This document shows positions 25,531 through 37,085 of a stretch of 64,000 nt of DNA, in pieces. Source of the DNA: Polytrichum commune (Eukaryota; Streptophyta; Polytrichopsida; Polytrichales; Polytrichaceae); contig OX485809.1 in the NCBI GenBank assembly GCA_950295325.1, positions 6,386,001 to 6,450,000 on the forward strand, given 5' to 3'. Numbering within the stretch: position 1 is the first letter of the stretch; each line of letters starts with the position of its first letter. The notes under the pieces were generated by a model. The model was not told the DNA's origin and did no database searches. It worked only from the letters and a program-made list of their open reading frames with translations. Made by a program: the position numbers and the translations under genes.

Positions 25531-28500
25531 GAGGCATTGTGAAGGCCTCCCCTGTGGTCATGAGCAAAGCAAATCTCCACCATCAATTGCATTCCTCCAA
25601 CTCTAAAGGTTCGTGCATTCCCCCAACCCTCAACTTCTCTTCCCCTTGGGCAAAGGCTATAAAACTTCAGGTCGCATGGAATTTCCACCTTCACCTTCTC
25701 ACAAAGCCTAAGGTGAAAAAATCCAACTGAATAGTCCATCAAACTAGCTATCTTGAGTGTGTGAAGGCCAAGGGATTTGAATCCCTATCTCCTACTTCCT
25801 AGATGGAGGTGTAAGGGGCATTAACTACAATACCCCAAGCCCTCTTCCATAAACATTGACACGGCACAATTAAATATAACCAGTTGTATGGGAAGTATTG
25901 TGTGGAATTTTAGAGGTATCCTTAGCATTCCTTAAGTCCCTTTCGGAGTTCCCATTCAAGATGAACAACCAATTGTGTCATTATGCAAACATTGATTATT
26001 CATCCTCTAAAACTCCATCCATCAAAATTTTCTTCGGGTCGCCCATATGATTCTATGCACCGTAGGATGGGGCTTTGTGATCGGATGGCTTGGATGTGGT
26101 CTGCCCTCCGTTCACAACACCTTAGTGGCTTGGACTACTCACTACACAACTAATGGGATTGTGGGTACTACATTGTTTATGGTATTAAGTGTCACATACA
26201 TAATTTGCGAAGGGCCATAACTAGATACCTAGAGGCCCCAAAGTGTCACGTTTGCTAATTGTCAATATGATTCTATGCATCAACCTAAGTGACTTTTTAA
26301 AATGAAACTAAGTAATTATATTGTGACATTCAATGTAGCACATTGGGATACTTGAGATGATATTTTTGTGTTTTAATATCCAAGAGGAAGATATTCTTGA
26401 GAGAATTAATATCCATTATCATTTCTATACGCTTCAATCAACTTGTAGACTATTGTGTAACATAGGTATACACCTCATACCATTATTGATCATACTCATG
26501 CCAAGATATTAGTGAACCTCCTTGAACGCCAAGTGTCATGAGGTGACACTAATGGTGAAGTTGTTGATCATAGTGCACTGACCTAGCATATGCTTCAAAA
26601 TAAGGTAAGTGACACTATTACGCATGTGACACTAAATAGGCATCAAATGGGATGTGTAAATGTATCAAGACAATTGGCAATATCTAGTTACATTATCCAG
26701 TTCATCCACACTAATGAGGTCCAAGATCATATTTTATTAGCGACAAACTTCGTTACTCTACCGATCTTTTTTTAGAGAGGGGTATTTTGAACATCCCTCA
26801 CATATAAGAGCCAAGGTTTGTAAAAGAAGTTGGGTAAACTAGCAGCTACCAATTGGTTGTTTAGGCGGGACTCATATGTGGATCCATGCGTTGCCAGTGG
26901 CACCCTCTAATACTGCAGATCATGCGCACCCATGCCAACACTAGCGGCAAAGGGTGACCTGAAAAACCCCATGATCTGAAAACTTGTCATAGGCACAATA
27001 GGTTCAAAATTCAGGTCATAAACATGTTCCATGCACAATTGTTCCTAAATCATACATGTTCCTTGCCAGAATGTTCCTAAGCGTAGACATGTCCCAAATG
27101 GTCACATATATGCATGCAACATCATAACATGCCATGGATGTTTTAGGCGGCACTCATGAAAATTTATTAAACCATGTGAGAAAATTTATACAATTCTTCG
27201 ATATAATTTAGCACCTCTTCAATTACAAAGTTGTGTGTATAAAAAAATAAGGGTACCATATAATGCATCAATTTATTTAATTCTTTCAATCTAAAATAGG
27301 GTTGGGAATAGTAGGTGGAGAAAAAAATATTGAGGCAGAGGTATACAATGCATTTTATGGTGGTTAATGAATGAAAAACTATCCATTTTCAATCCAAATT
27401 TCCAAATGAGCTTAGATGTTCATATTTTTTTTTATTTTGGTGCTTCTCTCAAGTTTGCTTGCTTCAAGTTTGTTTGATTTGAACATTGTTTGATGTATGT
27501 TTTGGAACAATAGGAGGTCCTAATAATGCTTCAAGTTTTTATGTTTTGGTACATTGTTTGATGTCTTCAGTCTAGACATGGTTTATTGAATTTTCACTAC
27601 AAACTTTCAAGAGTCCTATGATTCATCATTCGTGGGGTCAAATATCAAAATTATAAGGAACATAGGGTACTAGAAACTAGTTCACTTGCGACTTTATGAA
27701 TACAGATAGGGTCATCTAAAATGACAAAATTTAGATTTATCTATACTGATAGGGTGTAAAGAATTCCAATTTCTTAGATAAATAGCCCCATGATAAATAC
27801 CCTTCCGTCGCAGATGGGTTATTAAAAACATGTATGAGTGCCCTACCCGGGAACATATCAGCTACCGTGGAGCCCTAGACCTTTGTGTCTAGTTGTTGGG
27901 AGAGAGATGTACATGTGTATAAGATTTCCTCAATTGCTGACCTTAAAACAACCAACATGCTTGTATCTTCTTCACAACATTTTGTGGCATCTTAATTTGC
28001 ACTAATGTTTGTAGAATATTACCACGCCAATTAGCAACTAGGAGTACATCATATTAGTTTGGTTTGGCAAGTTTTGTTCTTTATTGTGATTTGAGCTTTG
28101 AGACTGTGAATTTTATTTTTGTTTAGTGTCACTATTTCATTTATTCTTTAATCAAATAATGGTCACTCTAATGATAGCAATAACCTAGACATTGTGTTTC
28201 CATGTGAGTTTTAGGTATGTCATTTTGTCATGTATTTGACCTTCATCATTCCATCACTTTTTATTTCTTTTTGCCAATGTTATTGTATTCAAACCTTCCT
28301 TTTAAATCTTATCTAATTCCATTCTATGCCTAGCCATTGGATCGTTGGACTCAACGGATTACATTGTGTTCATTAGTTACGGCTACAATTATGCATTTTG
28401 AGTACCCAATTTTTATTTTTATTTTTTGGATACATGATGTTTGCTCATAACCCTCTCTTTCAACATTTCCCATTCAACATAATGTATACCCATGGGCAAC

Positions 28501-28734
28501 CATAATAATGCCACACTAAAGGCAGAAACTGGCATCATCGACGATGAGGACTTTAGTGGTATGAAATGTACCTTCTTTAACCTTCAAGAACCACCTCTTG
28601 GGATTTTTCATAACTCTACACTCAAGTGAATTTAAGAAAACAGACATGCTACAGGCAAACACAAACACCTTGTACAAAGGGTGAATGTTGCCTACATTTG
28701 TTGGACTTGCATATTCAAGATTTCATTATAAGAT
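25531..28734. other. AT-rich intergenic sequence, nothing recognised
   Basis: No protein domain, TIR pair or tandem array that I can support. 26,300-28,700 is strongly AT-rich with only short ORFs. Confidence 0.4.
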
Positions 28735-28742
28735 AGGAAGAT

Positions 28743-29334
28743 CCCGGATACGCAACTCCTGTATCATATGACCTTGATTATAATCATTTATATTGCATTT
28801 TAGTCCAATATTGAGTGATAAAATTATTTTAATGTAGGAAACTCTTGTAGCCCTTCTAACAAGGAATCCAAAAATGTAATTATATATAGGAAATGAATAT
28901 TTCTTGAAGCATATATTTTCCTTAAAAGGCTAATTAAACAAGTTTTTTTAATACATGTTCCATAGGCCAAACTTCCCAACTATTTGGGCTTTCTTATAAA
29001 GATTTAAGATATTTTTTGTTAAAAATAAAACATTGCCAATGAGTTATAATTTTAATTGGAGGCAACCACTTGTGTGGATCTTTTAAAATTAGATGCTCTA
29101 CAAGGTTTTTAAAAGAAAGTATTTCAAAATTTTATATACTTTGTAGATTTTTTAAAAGAAAAAGAAAAGAAAATCCCAATTTTTTGACATCTCATTTTAT
29201 TTAATCGGTATTCACCCAAAATTTGTTGTCCTTTTATTTTTGTATAATTTTGTATAATTTTTTACAAAAGCTTTCCTCTAAACCATTTTGATGCCAATGG
29301 CCCTTGTGCATAATATGGGAGTTGCGTACCCGGG
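28743..29334. mobile_element. 592-bp MITE with hAT-like 8-bp TSD
   Basis: Inverted ends: CCCGGATACGCAACTCC at the left and the complement of CCCGGGTACGCAACTCC at the right, with weaker matches extending inward. The flanking 8-mers are AGGAAGAT (28,735-28,742) and AAGAAGAT (29,335-29,342), seven of eight identical. The interior is very AT-rich and non-coding. Confidence 0.75.
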
Positions 29335-29889
29335 AAGAAGATTGTGACGATGTGCAATGTTGTTCTATTAAAAATCACATTACAAAAAAGATAAAGATGT
29401 TGAAGGGTTTTTTCAAATCTTCATGTTGGTATATTTTTAATGAATGTAGCAAGTACATACGTAACCCTTAACCCTACAACATTGGTCATATTCTTGTGTG
29501 TTGTTTTCAATCATTTCTCCCATCATATTCATTCACATTTCAAGCTACTACCGCATTAACATTTCTTCTTATGGCATGTCTAGTTGTTCTAGATACTATT
29601 GTCAATTTGGGCCAAAAAATAAGATCACAAAGACATTATTTACCACTCCAACTCTATTGCACCCTAAACAAAAATTTGACAAGAAAGAAAAATACCTCCC
29701 TAATAACAAAGGACATGAAGGACCTTGTACTTCTCCCACCAAGTGAAGAGAAGCTTATAAGAGGGGTTAACTATGCAGATTCCTTGTAAAATGTTTGTAC
29801 TTGTGCCCCAATGTGACTCAATTGTTGTTTTATGAGGAAAACTATCGAACACATACGGGTGGATTGTTCATGGCTCTATCATGAACAAT

Positions 29890-30400
29890 GATAAGGGTGA
29901 TTTTGTAAGTCAGTTGTCCAGGATATGGTGGACTTTATTCAGGAATAATTGCAACTCGGCTTGTCTCGTGACAATGTCTTCTTCATTCAACATGAAAACA
30001 ACATAATCATAGGCGCTCTCACATGGAGAAACATGTCTTTCACCTTGGGCATTCAAACCAAATGGCAAAGACAAATGATGTTGAAGCATGGCCACATGAA
30101 AGAGTTCGCCATTGATGCAACATTGGGTACCAATGTAAACAAAGTATGACAATTGTGCCAATTCATTATGGTATTATTGTGGTGTATGTTTATTTCAGTT
30201 CCCACTTTACACCCTAATGGTCTTTGATGATTGGTTTAAAGGGATCCGGTTGCATATTACATAAAAATGTCGTCAAAGTGATTTGTCCCTATGGATGTCG
30301 GCTCTTAATGAGTACCTTCAGCAATTTCAACCAGGTTGGAGGCCCAACATTTTTATTAGTGACTGAGGACAAGCCAAAATCAACAACATTCAGTGACTGC
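29890..30400 (+). pseudogene. MULE transposase relic, 5' part with conserved intron
   Basis: The frame reads FTLGIQTKWQRQMM and EFAIDATLGTN, followed by a GTATGA donor, then after tttcag the frame FPLYTLMVFDDWFKG, a stop, QSDLSLWMSALNEYLQQFQ and a stop. These match the intact transposase of the 13-24 kb MULE (FTIGIQNEWQLEMM, LSIDATFG, YPLYIVMVFDNWRNG) and the intron sits at the same place. It is a related but different family, with several stops. It ends near 30,400. Confidence 0.8.
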
Positions 30401-30598
30401 AATCCTATGCCTCCTTATGTAACTTGTACCACTTAACTTCCCCCATAAGTTTTTTCTACCTAATTCCTCCGTATGTTCCTTCCACCTAGTTTCTTCATCA
30501 TGTTCTTCATTTATGCTCTATTGTTCTGAATATGCTTAGGATGGTGTTGCTAGGGGTCAAAATATTTATCTACCCATTGCATGTGAGACAAGCTATTG

Positions 30599-30858
30599 GA
30601 ATCAATAGGAGATAAGATTGCACGAGCATAAACACCTATACAAAGGCATATGAACAATGCTTGGACTGAGATGGTCTAATGCTCTCCTTGCTTTGCCTTT
30701 TATTACTTTTATTTTCTTCATTGGTTCACACAAACAATATGGGATAACTCGTATCCCGCTTTAGACTAGCATGGTAGCCTTACCCTAACCTTATTGTTTC
30801 TCATGTTTCTTTTTCAATTTCATTGACTATGAGCAATCTAATGTTCTATCCTCTACCC
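30599..30858 (-). repeat. Probable 3' LTR remnant of the Copia element
   Basis: About 80 % alike to 40,671-40,930 in the same orientation, including tatacaaaggcatatgaaca, ttggttcacacaaacaatat and gagcaatctaatg. A purine-rich tract precedes it on the element's sense strand. Confidence 0.65.
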
Positions 30859-30859
30859 T

Positions 30860-32837
30860 TCCACTTTGCGAGTAGTCAAAGGCTTCTAAACCCATTAGGA
30901 TATCTTCCATCCTCGCCGAATCTCTCAACACGGCCATCATTTTCCGCAAGAATTTTGATTGCCTCCTCATTAATATCCAAATGATCTCCCAATTGCTCCT
31001 CGCACTTCTCACCATTATCACACAAAGATGATTTGGAAGATTCGTCCATAACAACCCGCCGTAGGCCCTTCATTTCTCCCACTTTGATGCATCTCCAAAT
31101 CGTTTCCAACACTTGTGTCATCCTCCATGAATATCACATCTCTACTTTTTATGATCTTTTAAGTTCGTAGACACATTAGCATGTAGGCCTTAGTCCCCTC
31201 ATAATAACTTCAAAACAAACATTTTGTGCCCTTTGCATAGAGTTTACCATTTTGTTCATCTAACAATATTATGTATGCGATGCTCCCAAATACATGCATG
31301 TGTGCAATGCAAGGCCTCCTTCCACTCCATGCTTCCTCAGGCGTAATGAAATTCAACGCTCTTGTTGGACAATGGTTTCGTGTGGTAGCTGTATTAATTA
31401 CCGTTTTCGTCCAAAACGATTTGTCGAGGTTTTGATTATGAAGCATACTCTTTGCCATCTCCACGATGGTACGATTCGTATGCTCCGCCATTTCATTTTG
31501 TTAAGGCATATATAGGATACACGTTTGCTTATCGATACCACGATCCTTCAAAAAATGGTTGAATGCCTTAGAAGCAAATTTCCCGCCATTTCCGACCGAA
31601 ACATTTTGATTTTATGCTTTGATTATATTTCTATGAGTGCTTTGAACATATTGAACTCCTCAAAGAAATTTCCTTTAGATTTCAACACATACAATAATAC
31701 ATTTCTTAAAAAATTATTAACGAAAGTTACAAAATAACATGCACTGTCCATGTATGTAATCCTCATGGGGCCATACACGTTAGAATGCACAATTTCCAAA
31801 GGCTTGGGCGTTCGCCTCCCTTCCTCATTCGGAAACGCAAACCCTATGTTGTTTGTCTTCGATACACGATCCACAAAATAAGGAAGATGTGTGACAAGAA
31901 AATTTGCTAAGATTCATATCATTTACCATGTTTTGGAAGATATGAATACCTTTCATGTTCAAATGGCCAAGGTGGCGGTACCAAAATTGGAGCACGCCAT
32001 GTCTTGTTGGAAATGGCTCCAAGTTAGCTACTTCCGCTTCGTGCACCTTCACGAAATTGATTTCGTACACGTTGTGATCGCGATGACTTCACCATTGTAA
32101 GATTTAACAATGCATTTGTTTAGGTTGCATTGGACCTTCAAACCCTTCGATACAAATTTGCTCACCGAGAGCAAATTGGCATGCAATTTGGATACGTGAA
32201 ACACATTTTTTATACGAATTTGGTTGATTTTGTCTTCTAGGATTGCTTCCATGACAATGGATCCCATTCCGATAGCTTAGACAACGCTATTATCACGTAA
32301 ATGCATATTGCGTGGAGTGATTATCTCATACGTGTCAAATGCGACCTAATGCAAAGTTATGTGCTTGGAGGCATCCAAATTTATGATCCACTTGCACATG
32401 CTCTTGGAATGTACTTCATTACGTATTACAAATGCGTGGTCATCATCGTTCTTTACATTCTTCATTTGTTCAAGCTCCTTGTTCTTTGTTTTGTAGCAAA
32501 AATACGCAATGTGGCCCAGTTTGCTACAATAAAAATATAATTTTGTATTTTAGTGCGAAAATTAGTTGTATCATTTGCCTTGTCACAACATCATGGCGGC
32601 ATCCTCACCTCGAGGTTTTTTTTCCTTGCATTTCGACATCATGAGCATCAAACGCGTTGTTACGTAGTCCATTATAAGTTCCTTCATTGGCATCGTCTTA
32701 TAACAGTGATCAAATATTCGAATGACGCCGGCCAACTCTCAAGCAAGGTCATGACAATGTTTTCATTTCTCACGGATACCTCTAAACAAGCGAGTTGATC
32801 CGCGAGCATTTTGACCTTGTTGACGAGGTCTAACAAG
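30860..32837 (-). pseudogene. Copia gag 3' part, protease region and integrase, broken
   Basis: Segments read on the minus strand: gag NKVKMLADQLACLE and IVMTLLESWPASFEYLI (32,690-32,837), VFHVSKLHANLLSVSKF (about 32,160-32,220), GAG-pre-integrase FWYRHLGHLNMKGI (about 31,960), the integrase core start LEIVHSNVYGPM (about 31,780), and AEHTNRTIVEMAKSMLHNQN with FWTKTVINTA (31,400-31,490). The linker motif FMEDDTSVGNDLEMHQ is at about 31,080-31,130. Several frame changes and stops separate them. The RT and RNase H coding sequence is deleted. Confidence 0.85.
32830..32837. repeat. Left target-site duplication of the hAT (CTAACAAG)
   Basis: The identical 8-mer is at 39,498-39,505 on the other side. 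Both lie in Copia gag coding sequence, whose frame resumes across the insertion. Confidence 0.9.
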
Positions 32838-32851
32838 CAGAGCCGAACATT

Positions 32852-33050
32852 GGGTGCCCATGCCCATGCCCACCCATGCCCATGCCCACCCATGCCCATG
32901 CCCACCCATGCCCATGGGTTTTGGGTGGGCATGGGTGCGATATTATGTTCATGGGCGGGCATGGGTGGGCGTGGGTGCGATATTATGTTCATGGGCGGGC
33001 ATGGGTGGGCGTGGGTGCGATATTATTGTTCATGGGTGGGCATGGGCTAT
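32852..33050. repeat. Left subterminal repeats of the hAT
   Basis: Copies of cccatgccca in one orientation (to about 32,915) are followed by gggcatgggtgggc in the other, with a gcgatattatgttcatgggc phrase tandemly repeated. The region is palindromic overall and GC-rich. The same motif recurs at the right end of the element. Confidence 0.85.
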
Positions 33051-33154
33051 AGCAAAGCATATTGAATGAGCTCTCATTCAAATGCTTTCGACGGTTGCAT
33101 GGAGGACCGGACTGTGTTACATGCTGGATTACTCTACTAACCCCTTATGACGGC

Positions 33155-34413
33155 ATGATGCTGAAACTGCCATCTGTGTCAGGAATGATTTCCTGGCAGT
33201 CATGAATCATGAGATGCACACACCAGTGCATGCAATTATTGCTTTATCTTCTCTTCTTCAAGAAACAGAGTTGACACCTGAACAACGTTCTATGGTAGAT
33301 ACCATACTTAAAAGCAGCAATCTGCTAGCAACGCTGATCAATGATGTGTTGGACCTCTCTCGGTTGGAAGATGGGAGTTTGGAGCTAGAAACTCGCACTT
33401 TCATCCTTCCTGGTGTGTTCAAGGAGGCATGTTGCAAATGATCTTCTTCAGTTTGACTGTGTCCCACTCATCTAAAATTGCACCTTGCCACATGGTTGAA
33501 GGGAACATGGAGGATCTGGCATGGATAATCTGAATACAATCTAGGAAAGGATTTAGCAGTTGAATCTCTACAGTAAGTCATTTGCTTTCAATGCTTGTTG
33601 AGGAGTATATCATATATGGTGGGTTATTTATTATTCATTCTTTTATGTTTATTGGTACAGGTTATGAAATTGGTCTCACCTATTGCTTCAGTGAAGAAGC
33701 TGAAATCAAAATTGATTCTTGCACCGGACCTCCCTGAGCATGTGGTTGGTGATGAGAAGAGGCTTATGCAAACTATTCTCAATGTGGTTGGAAATGCAGT
33801 GAAGTTTACCAAAGAAGGGGTTGTGATGGTGTGAGTTTATGTTAACAAAAATGATATGCAGTTGGATCCTCGTGTGCCAAATTTTATTCCAACACAGGAT
33901 GAGCATCACTGCAACATCAGAGTTGAGGTACAGATTCAAGTATAAGTTGTGTATGTAATTTTTATTTCAGTAAACCTTGAAGCACCCTTGTGATTGGTAG
34001 GGTAGTTTGATAATTCATGTCAGGCATTGAGGTACTGCAGTTGTATAATCATACGTTGAGGCGCTTATACACACGATGAGAGTAGTGGTGTGTATAGTTG
34101 AGTCAAAGGTCATGTATTCCTGGCTTGGGTTGGTTTAAAGTACATGTGGTCAATGGGTGAAGGTTGCAGTTGATAACTGAGCCATTATTGCTTAGTCAGT
34201 ATTCTCTTTGTACATTTGTATGTACTTTTTGGTTGAGGTTTCTCTGTGGAAGGACTTCCAACACAATCTGGTTCATATGTGGAAAATACACACCCTTTCT
34301 TGCCAGAAATATACTAGGCTTTTTGTTAACATTTCCAACCTGTATGGCAGGTGAGAGATACTGGAGTAGGTTTGAATCTACAAGAGATTCCAAAGCTATT
34401 CAATAAGTTTCTT
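33155..34413 (+). pseudogene. Ethylene receptor (ETR1/ERS type) histidine-kinase fragment
   Basis: Three exons remain. About 33,155-33,426 reads [19 protein letters not shown] and [17 protein letters not shown] (HisKA with the H-box His). 33,661-33,927 reads [33 protein letters not shown] (N-box). 34,351-34,413 reads VRDTGVGLNLQEIPKLFNKF (G1 box). These match subfamily-I ethylene receptors, which sense ethylene at the ER membrane. The membrane and GAF parts, the G2 box and any receiver are missing. Lesions: TGA at 33,832-33,834 in the second exon, and the first donor is GC rather than GT (33,427). Exon phases still agree. It lies wholly inside the hAT, between its left end and its transposase gene, so it is best read as a captured host gene fragment. 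Confidence 0.88.
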
Positions 34414-34785
34414 CAGGCCGTTTACAGGAAAATCTAAGCCCATCAGGAGTCTCAATCAAGAAGTAGGTCACATATACAATGGCGGATACATACATGCTTG
34501 GCAATGTATGATGAGAATCTGAGACTTATTCTTGAATTATTTTGAGACATACGAATTCTTGAAGATTCTTCGAACTCGCTTTTTGAGTGAATGGATATGT
34601 CCAGGATAACTTACATCGAGAAGAGCTTTAATAAGTTAGCAGTGCATTCTACGTATTCAAAGTATTTTTGAATCTCATGGTTTATTTGCCTTTGATCTTC
34701 CAGCATTTGAGCCCATCTGAGGCAAATCTTATTGAGGCAAAGCACAAATTTAACGCCCACAAGTGAGTGACTAGGGCTTATTGAG

Positions 34786-36867
34786 ATGGTGCCATCTAGC
34801 TCTAGTTCGCTAAATGCACAAGTGATCGAGAAGGAATTAAAGAAGACATTGCCGAATGACGCCGATCGTGTATTTTCATTGCGCAAGAACCATGCTGGTC
34901 TGAATTCTACTCTTTGGAAAACTTTTGGCATCGTGCAACAATATGGTAAGGACTGTGAATATGCAACGTGCTTCAATTGCAAGAAAGTATACACATTCAA
35001 GAAAACCATGGGTACTAGCACCATGAATGATCATAAGTGCCTTAAGGGTGAAAGATTGGAAAGTGGAGTAATGAATGTATTTACAACAAAGGGTGTCCCC
35101 ACCACACATGATAAAAAGAAGATGACGCTTGTTGCTGCCAACTTTTGCGCAATTGACCTCCGACCATTTGAATCAATAGCCGGACATGGTTTGAAAGGGC
35201 TTATTCAAACAACTTTGGACATCGGTGTCGCAAGCAATAAACGACTTATGGTTGATGACCTCTTGTGTCAACCAATTACTGCCAGACGCAATATAGAGAC
35301 CCGTGCGACGAAGGGGATCGCCATAGTGACAAAGTGTCTTCAAGAACACATTGATACCGACGTATCCATGGCAAACACCCTTGATCTATGGATAGATAGT
35401 ATCAAGAAGGTAACTTATATATCTGTCACGGCGCACTACATCGATGAAGAGTTTGTTTTGTTTGATTGAACATTGCATGTGAAGCCTGTTCGCGATGAGA
35501 GCCACACCGTTGTTATGGTTTTGGATGAATTCAAGGAAGTACTGGACATCTTCGGTATCAAGGATTTGGTGTTTGATAAAATCATTGTTGTGGCGGATTG
35601 TGGATCAAACATCATTGCTGAAGATGGCATTTCAAGCAAGTTTAACTTGTTAGGATGCATTGATCATAAAATTGCGAACTGTTTGACCTATGTATTCAAC
35701 AAGACTATGAAATAGGTTGATGGTAAGAAGACCAAGCCTTTTTATCGATACCTTGATGAGCCCAACATGGCAGTCCTATACTCTCTCATTGATGCATGTA
35801 AGAATTTGGTTGCATACTTTAAAAAATCAAATCTTCAATCAAAGTTGTCAAAGACATTGAAACAAGAGAATGCAACCAGATGGAACTCACTATATCATTG
35901 TCTGCTTAGTGTTTCTGAAATGCTAATTGAGGTGATCGATCTACTGAAGCAGAAGGATGCACTGCGGAAAATTGCCTCAATCTCAGAGACCTTTTTGAAA
36001 CACTTAATTGATTTATTGACACCATTTCAGAAGGCAACTCTTGATCTCGAACAATTCAAAGAGCCGACATTGCATAAGGTTGTATTTTGGGGATTTCAAT
36101 TGTTGAAGCATCTAAAACCTGTTATGAACGATGTGATTAATGACGATGGTACCGTCAAGACGAGCAAAGACTCCCCTCCGATCATAGCTTGTAAAGACCT
36201 TTTGACACCACTAGTGCAAGAGAAGATGGAGCTCGATGTGCTTCATGTTGTAGCAACACTTCTGGATCCCGTTATGAAGAACTATATGCGCAAGATGGAG
36301 GTTTCTGACGCTTTAGTTACTAAGGCGAAAACAAAATTGAGGGAGCTTATGCGCTCGATTGGCACAGGAGAGGTTTTAGCAAATTTGGATCATGAGAAAG
36401 ATGATGCACCGGCCCCACCACAAAAGAAACACCGTACTGTTGACCCGACGTCTATGTACGATGAGTTTGAGGATGAGTTAGAAGATAATCATGACAATGG
36501 GGCTAAGATCCTAGTTGTCAACAACCTCGACGCACGTATTGAGCTTGAGTTCAGTATGTATGAGACATACAAGGTCACTGATCTTGAAAAAAATGAGATC
36601 ATTGCAGCGGTCAGCTTAACATTGCCAGTGAAGCATGATACTACTGCTAAATTCAGTATTCTCTTGTGGTGGAAGTTGAAAGGAGCCCCCACATTCTCCA
36701 TCATGTCGCGCGTGGCGCCTTCGGTTTTATGCATCCCTGCATCCAGCTCCAAATCGGAGTCAAACTTCTCGGATGCAGGGAATACGCTAACCAAGAAGTG
36801 CTCCGCGCTGAAGCCAGCGACAATGAACAACCTTTTATTTGTCCGATCCAACCAAGACTTGGTGTAG
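34786..36867 (+). pseudogene. hAT transposase with two in-frame stops
   Basis: One uninterrupted frame of 693 codons plus terminal stop, broken only by TGA at 35,467-35,469 and TAG at 35,713-35,715. The N-terminus has a BED-type finger (CFNCKKVY, then DHKC). A catalytic Asp is in VVADCGSNI. QENATRWNSLYHCL precedes the helical part, and the hAT C-terminal dimerisation region is clear (CIPASSSKSESNFSDAGNTL, LKPATMNNLLFVRSN), with the Glu in SES. Length and domain order are those of a full-size hAT transposase. Both stops could come from C-to-T changes (CGA, CAG). Confidence 0.9.
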
Positions 36868-36885
36868 GCGGGTTATATACATTAC

Positions 36886-37021
36886 ACAATTTTTGAATAC
36901 TTGAGCACAATTTTTGAATATATGAGTGCAATTTTTGAATACATGGGCGTAATTTTTGAATACATTGGCACAATTTTTGAATATATGGGTGCAATTTTTG
37001 AATACATGGGTGCAATTTGAA
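36886..37021 (+). repeat. 20-bp tandem repeat downstream of the hAT transposase
   Basis: Seven copies of caatttttgaatacatgggt and variants, directly behind the stop codon and before the right subterminal motifs. Confidence 0.88.
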
Positions 37022-37085
37022 TAGCATGGGTGGGCATGGGTGGACATGGGTAGACACATTCATGCTATGGGTGAGCATGGGTGGG

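Noticed and set aside
33427..33440. Normal gene end of the receptor fragment at the TGA at 33,439
   Set aside because: This is intron sequence read through; the family continues at the next exon in phase.
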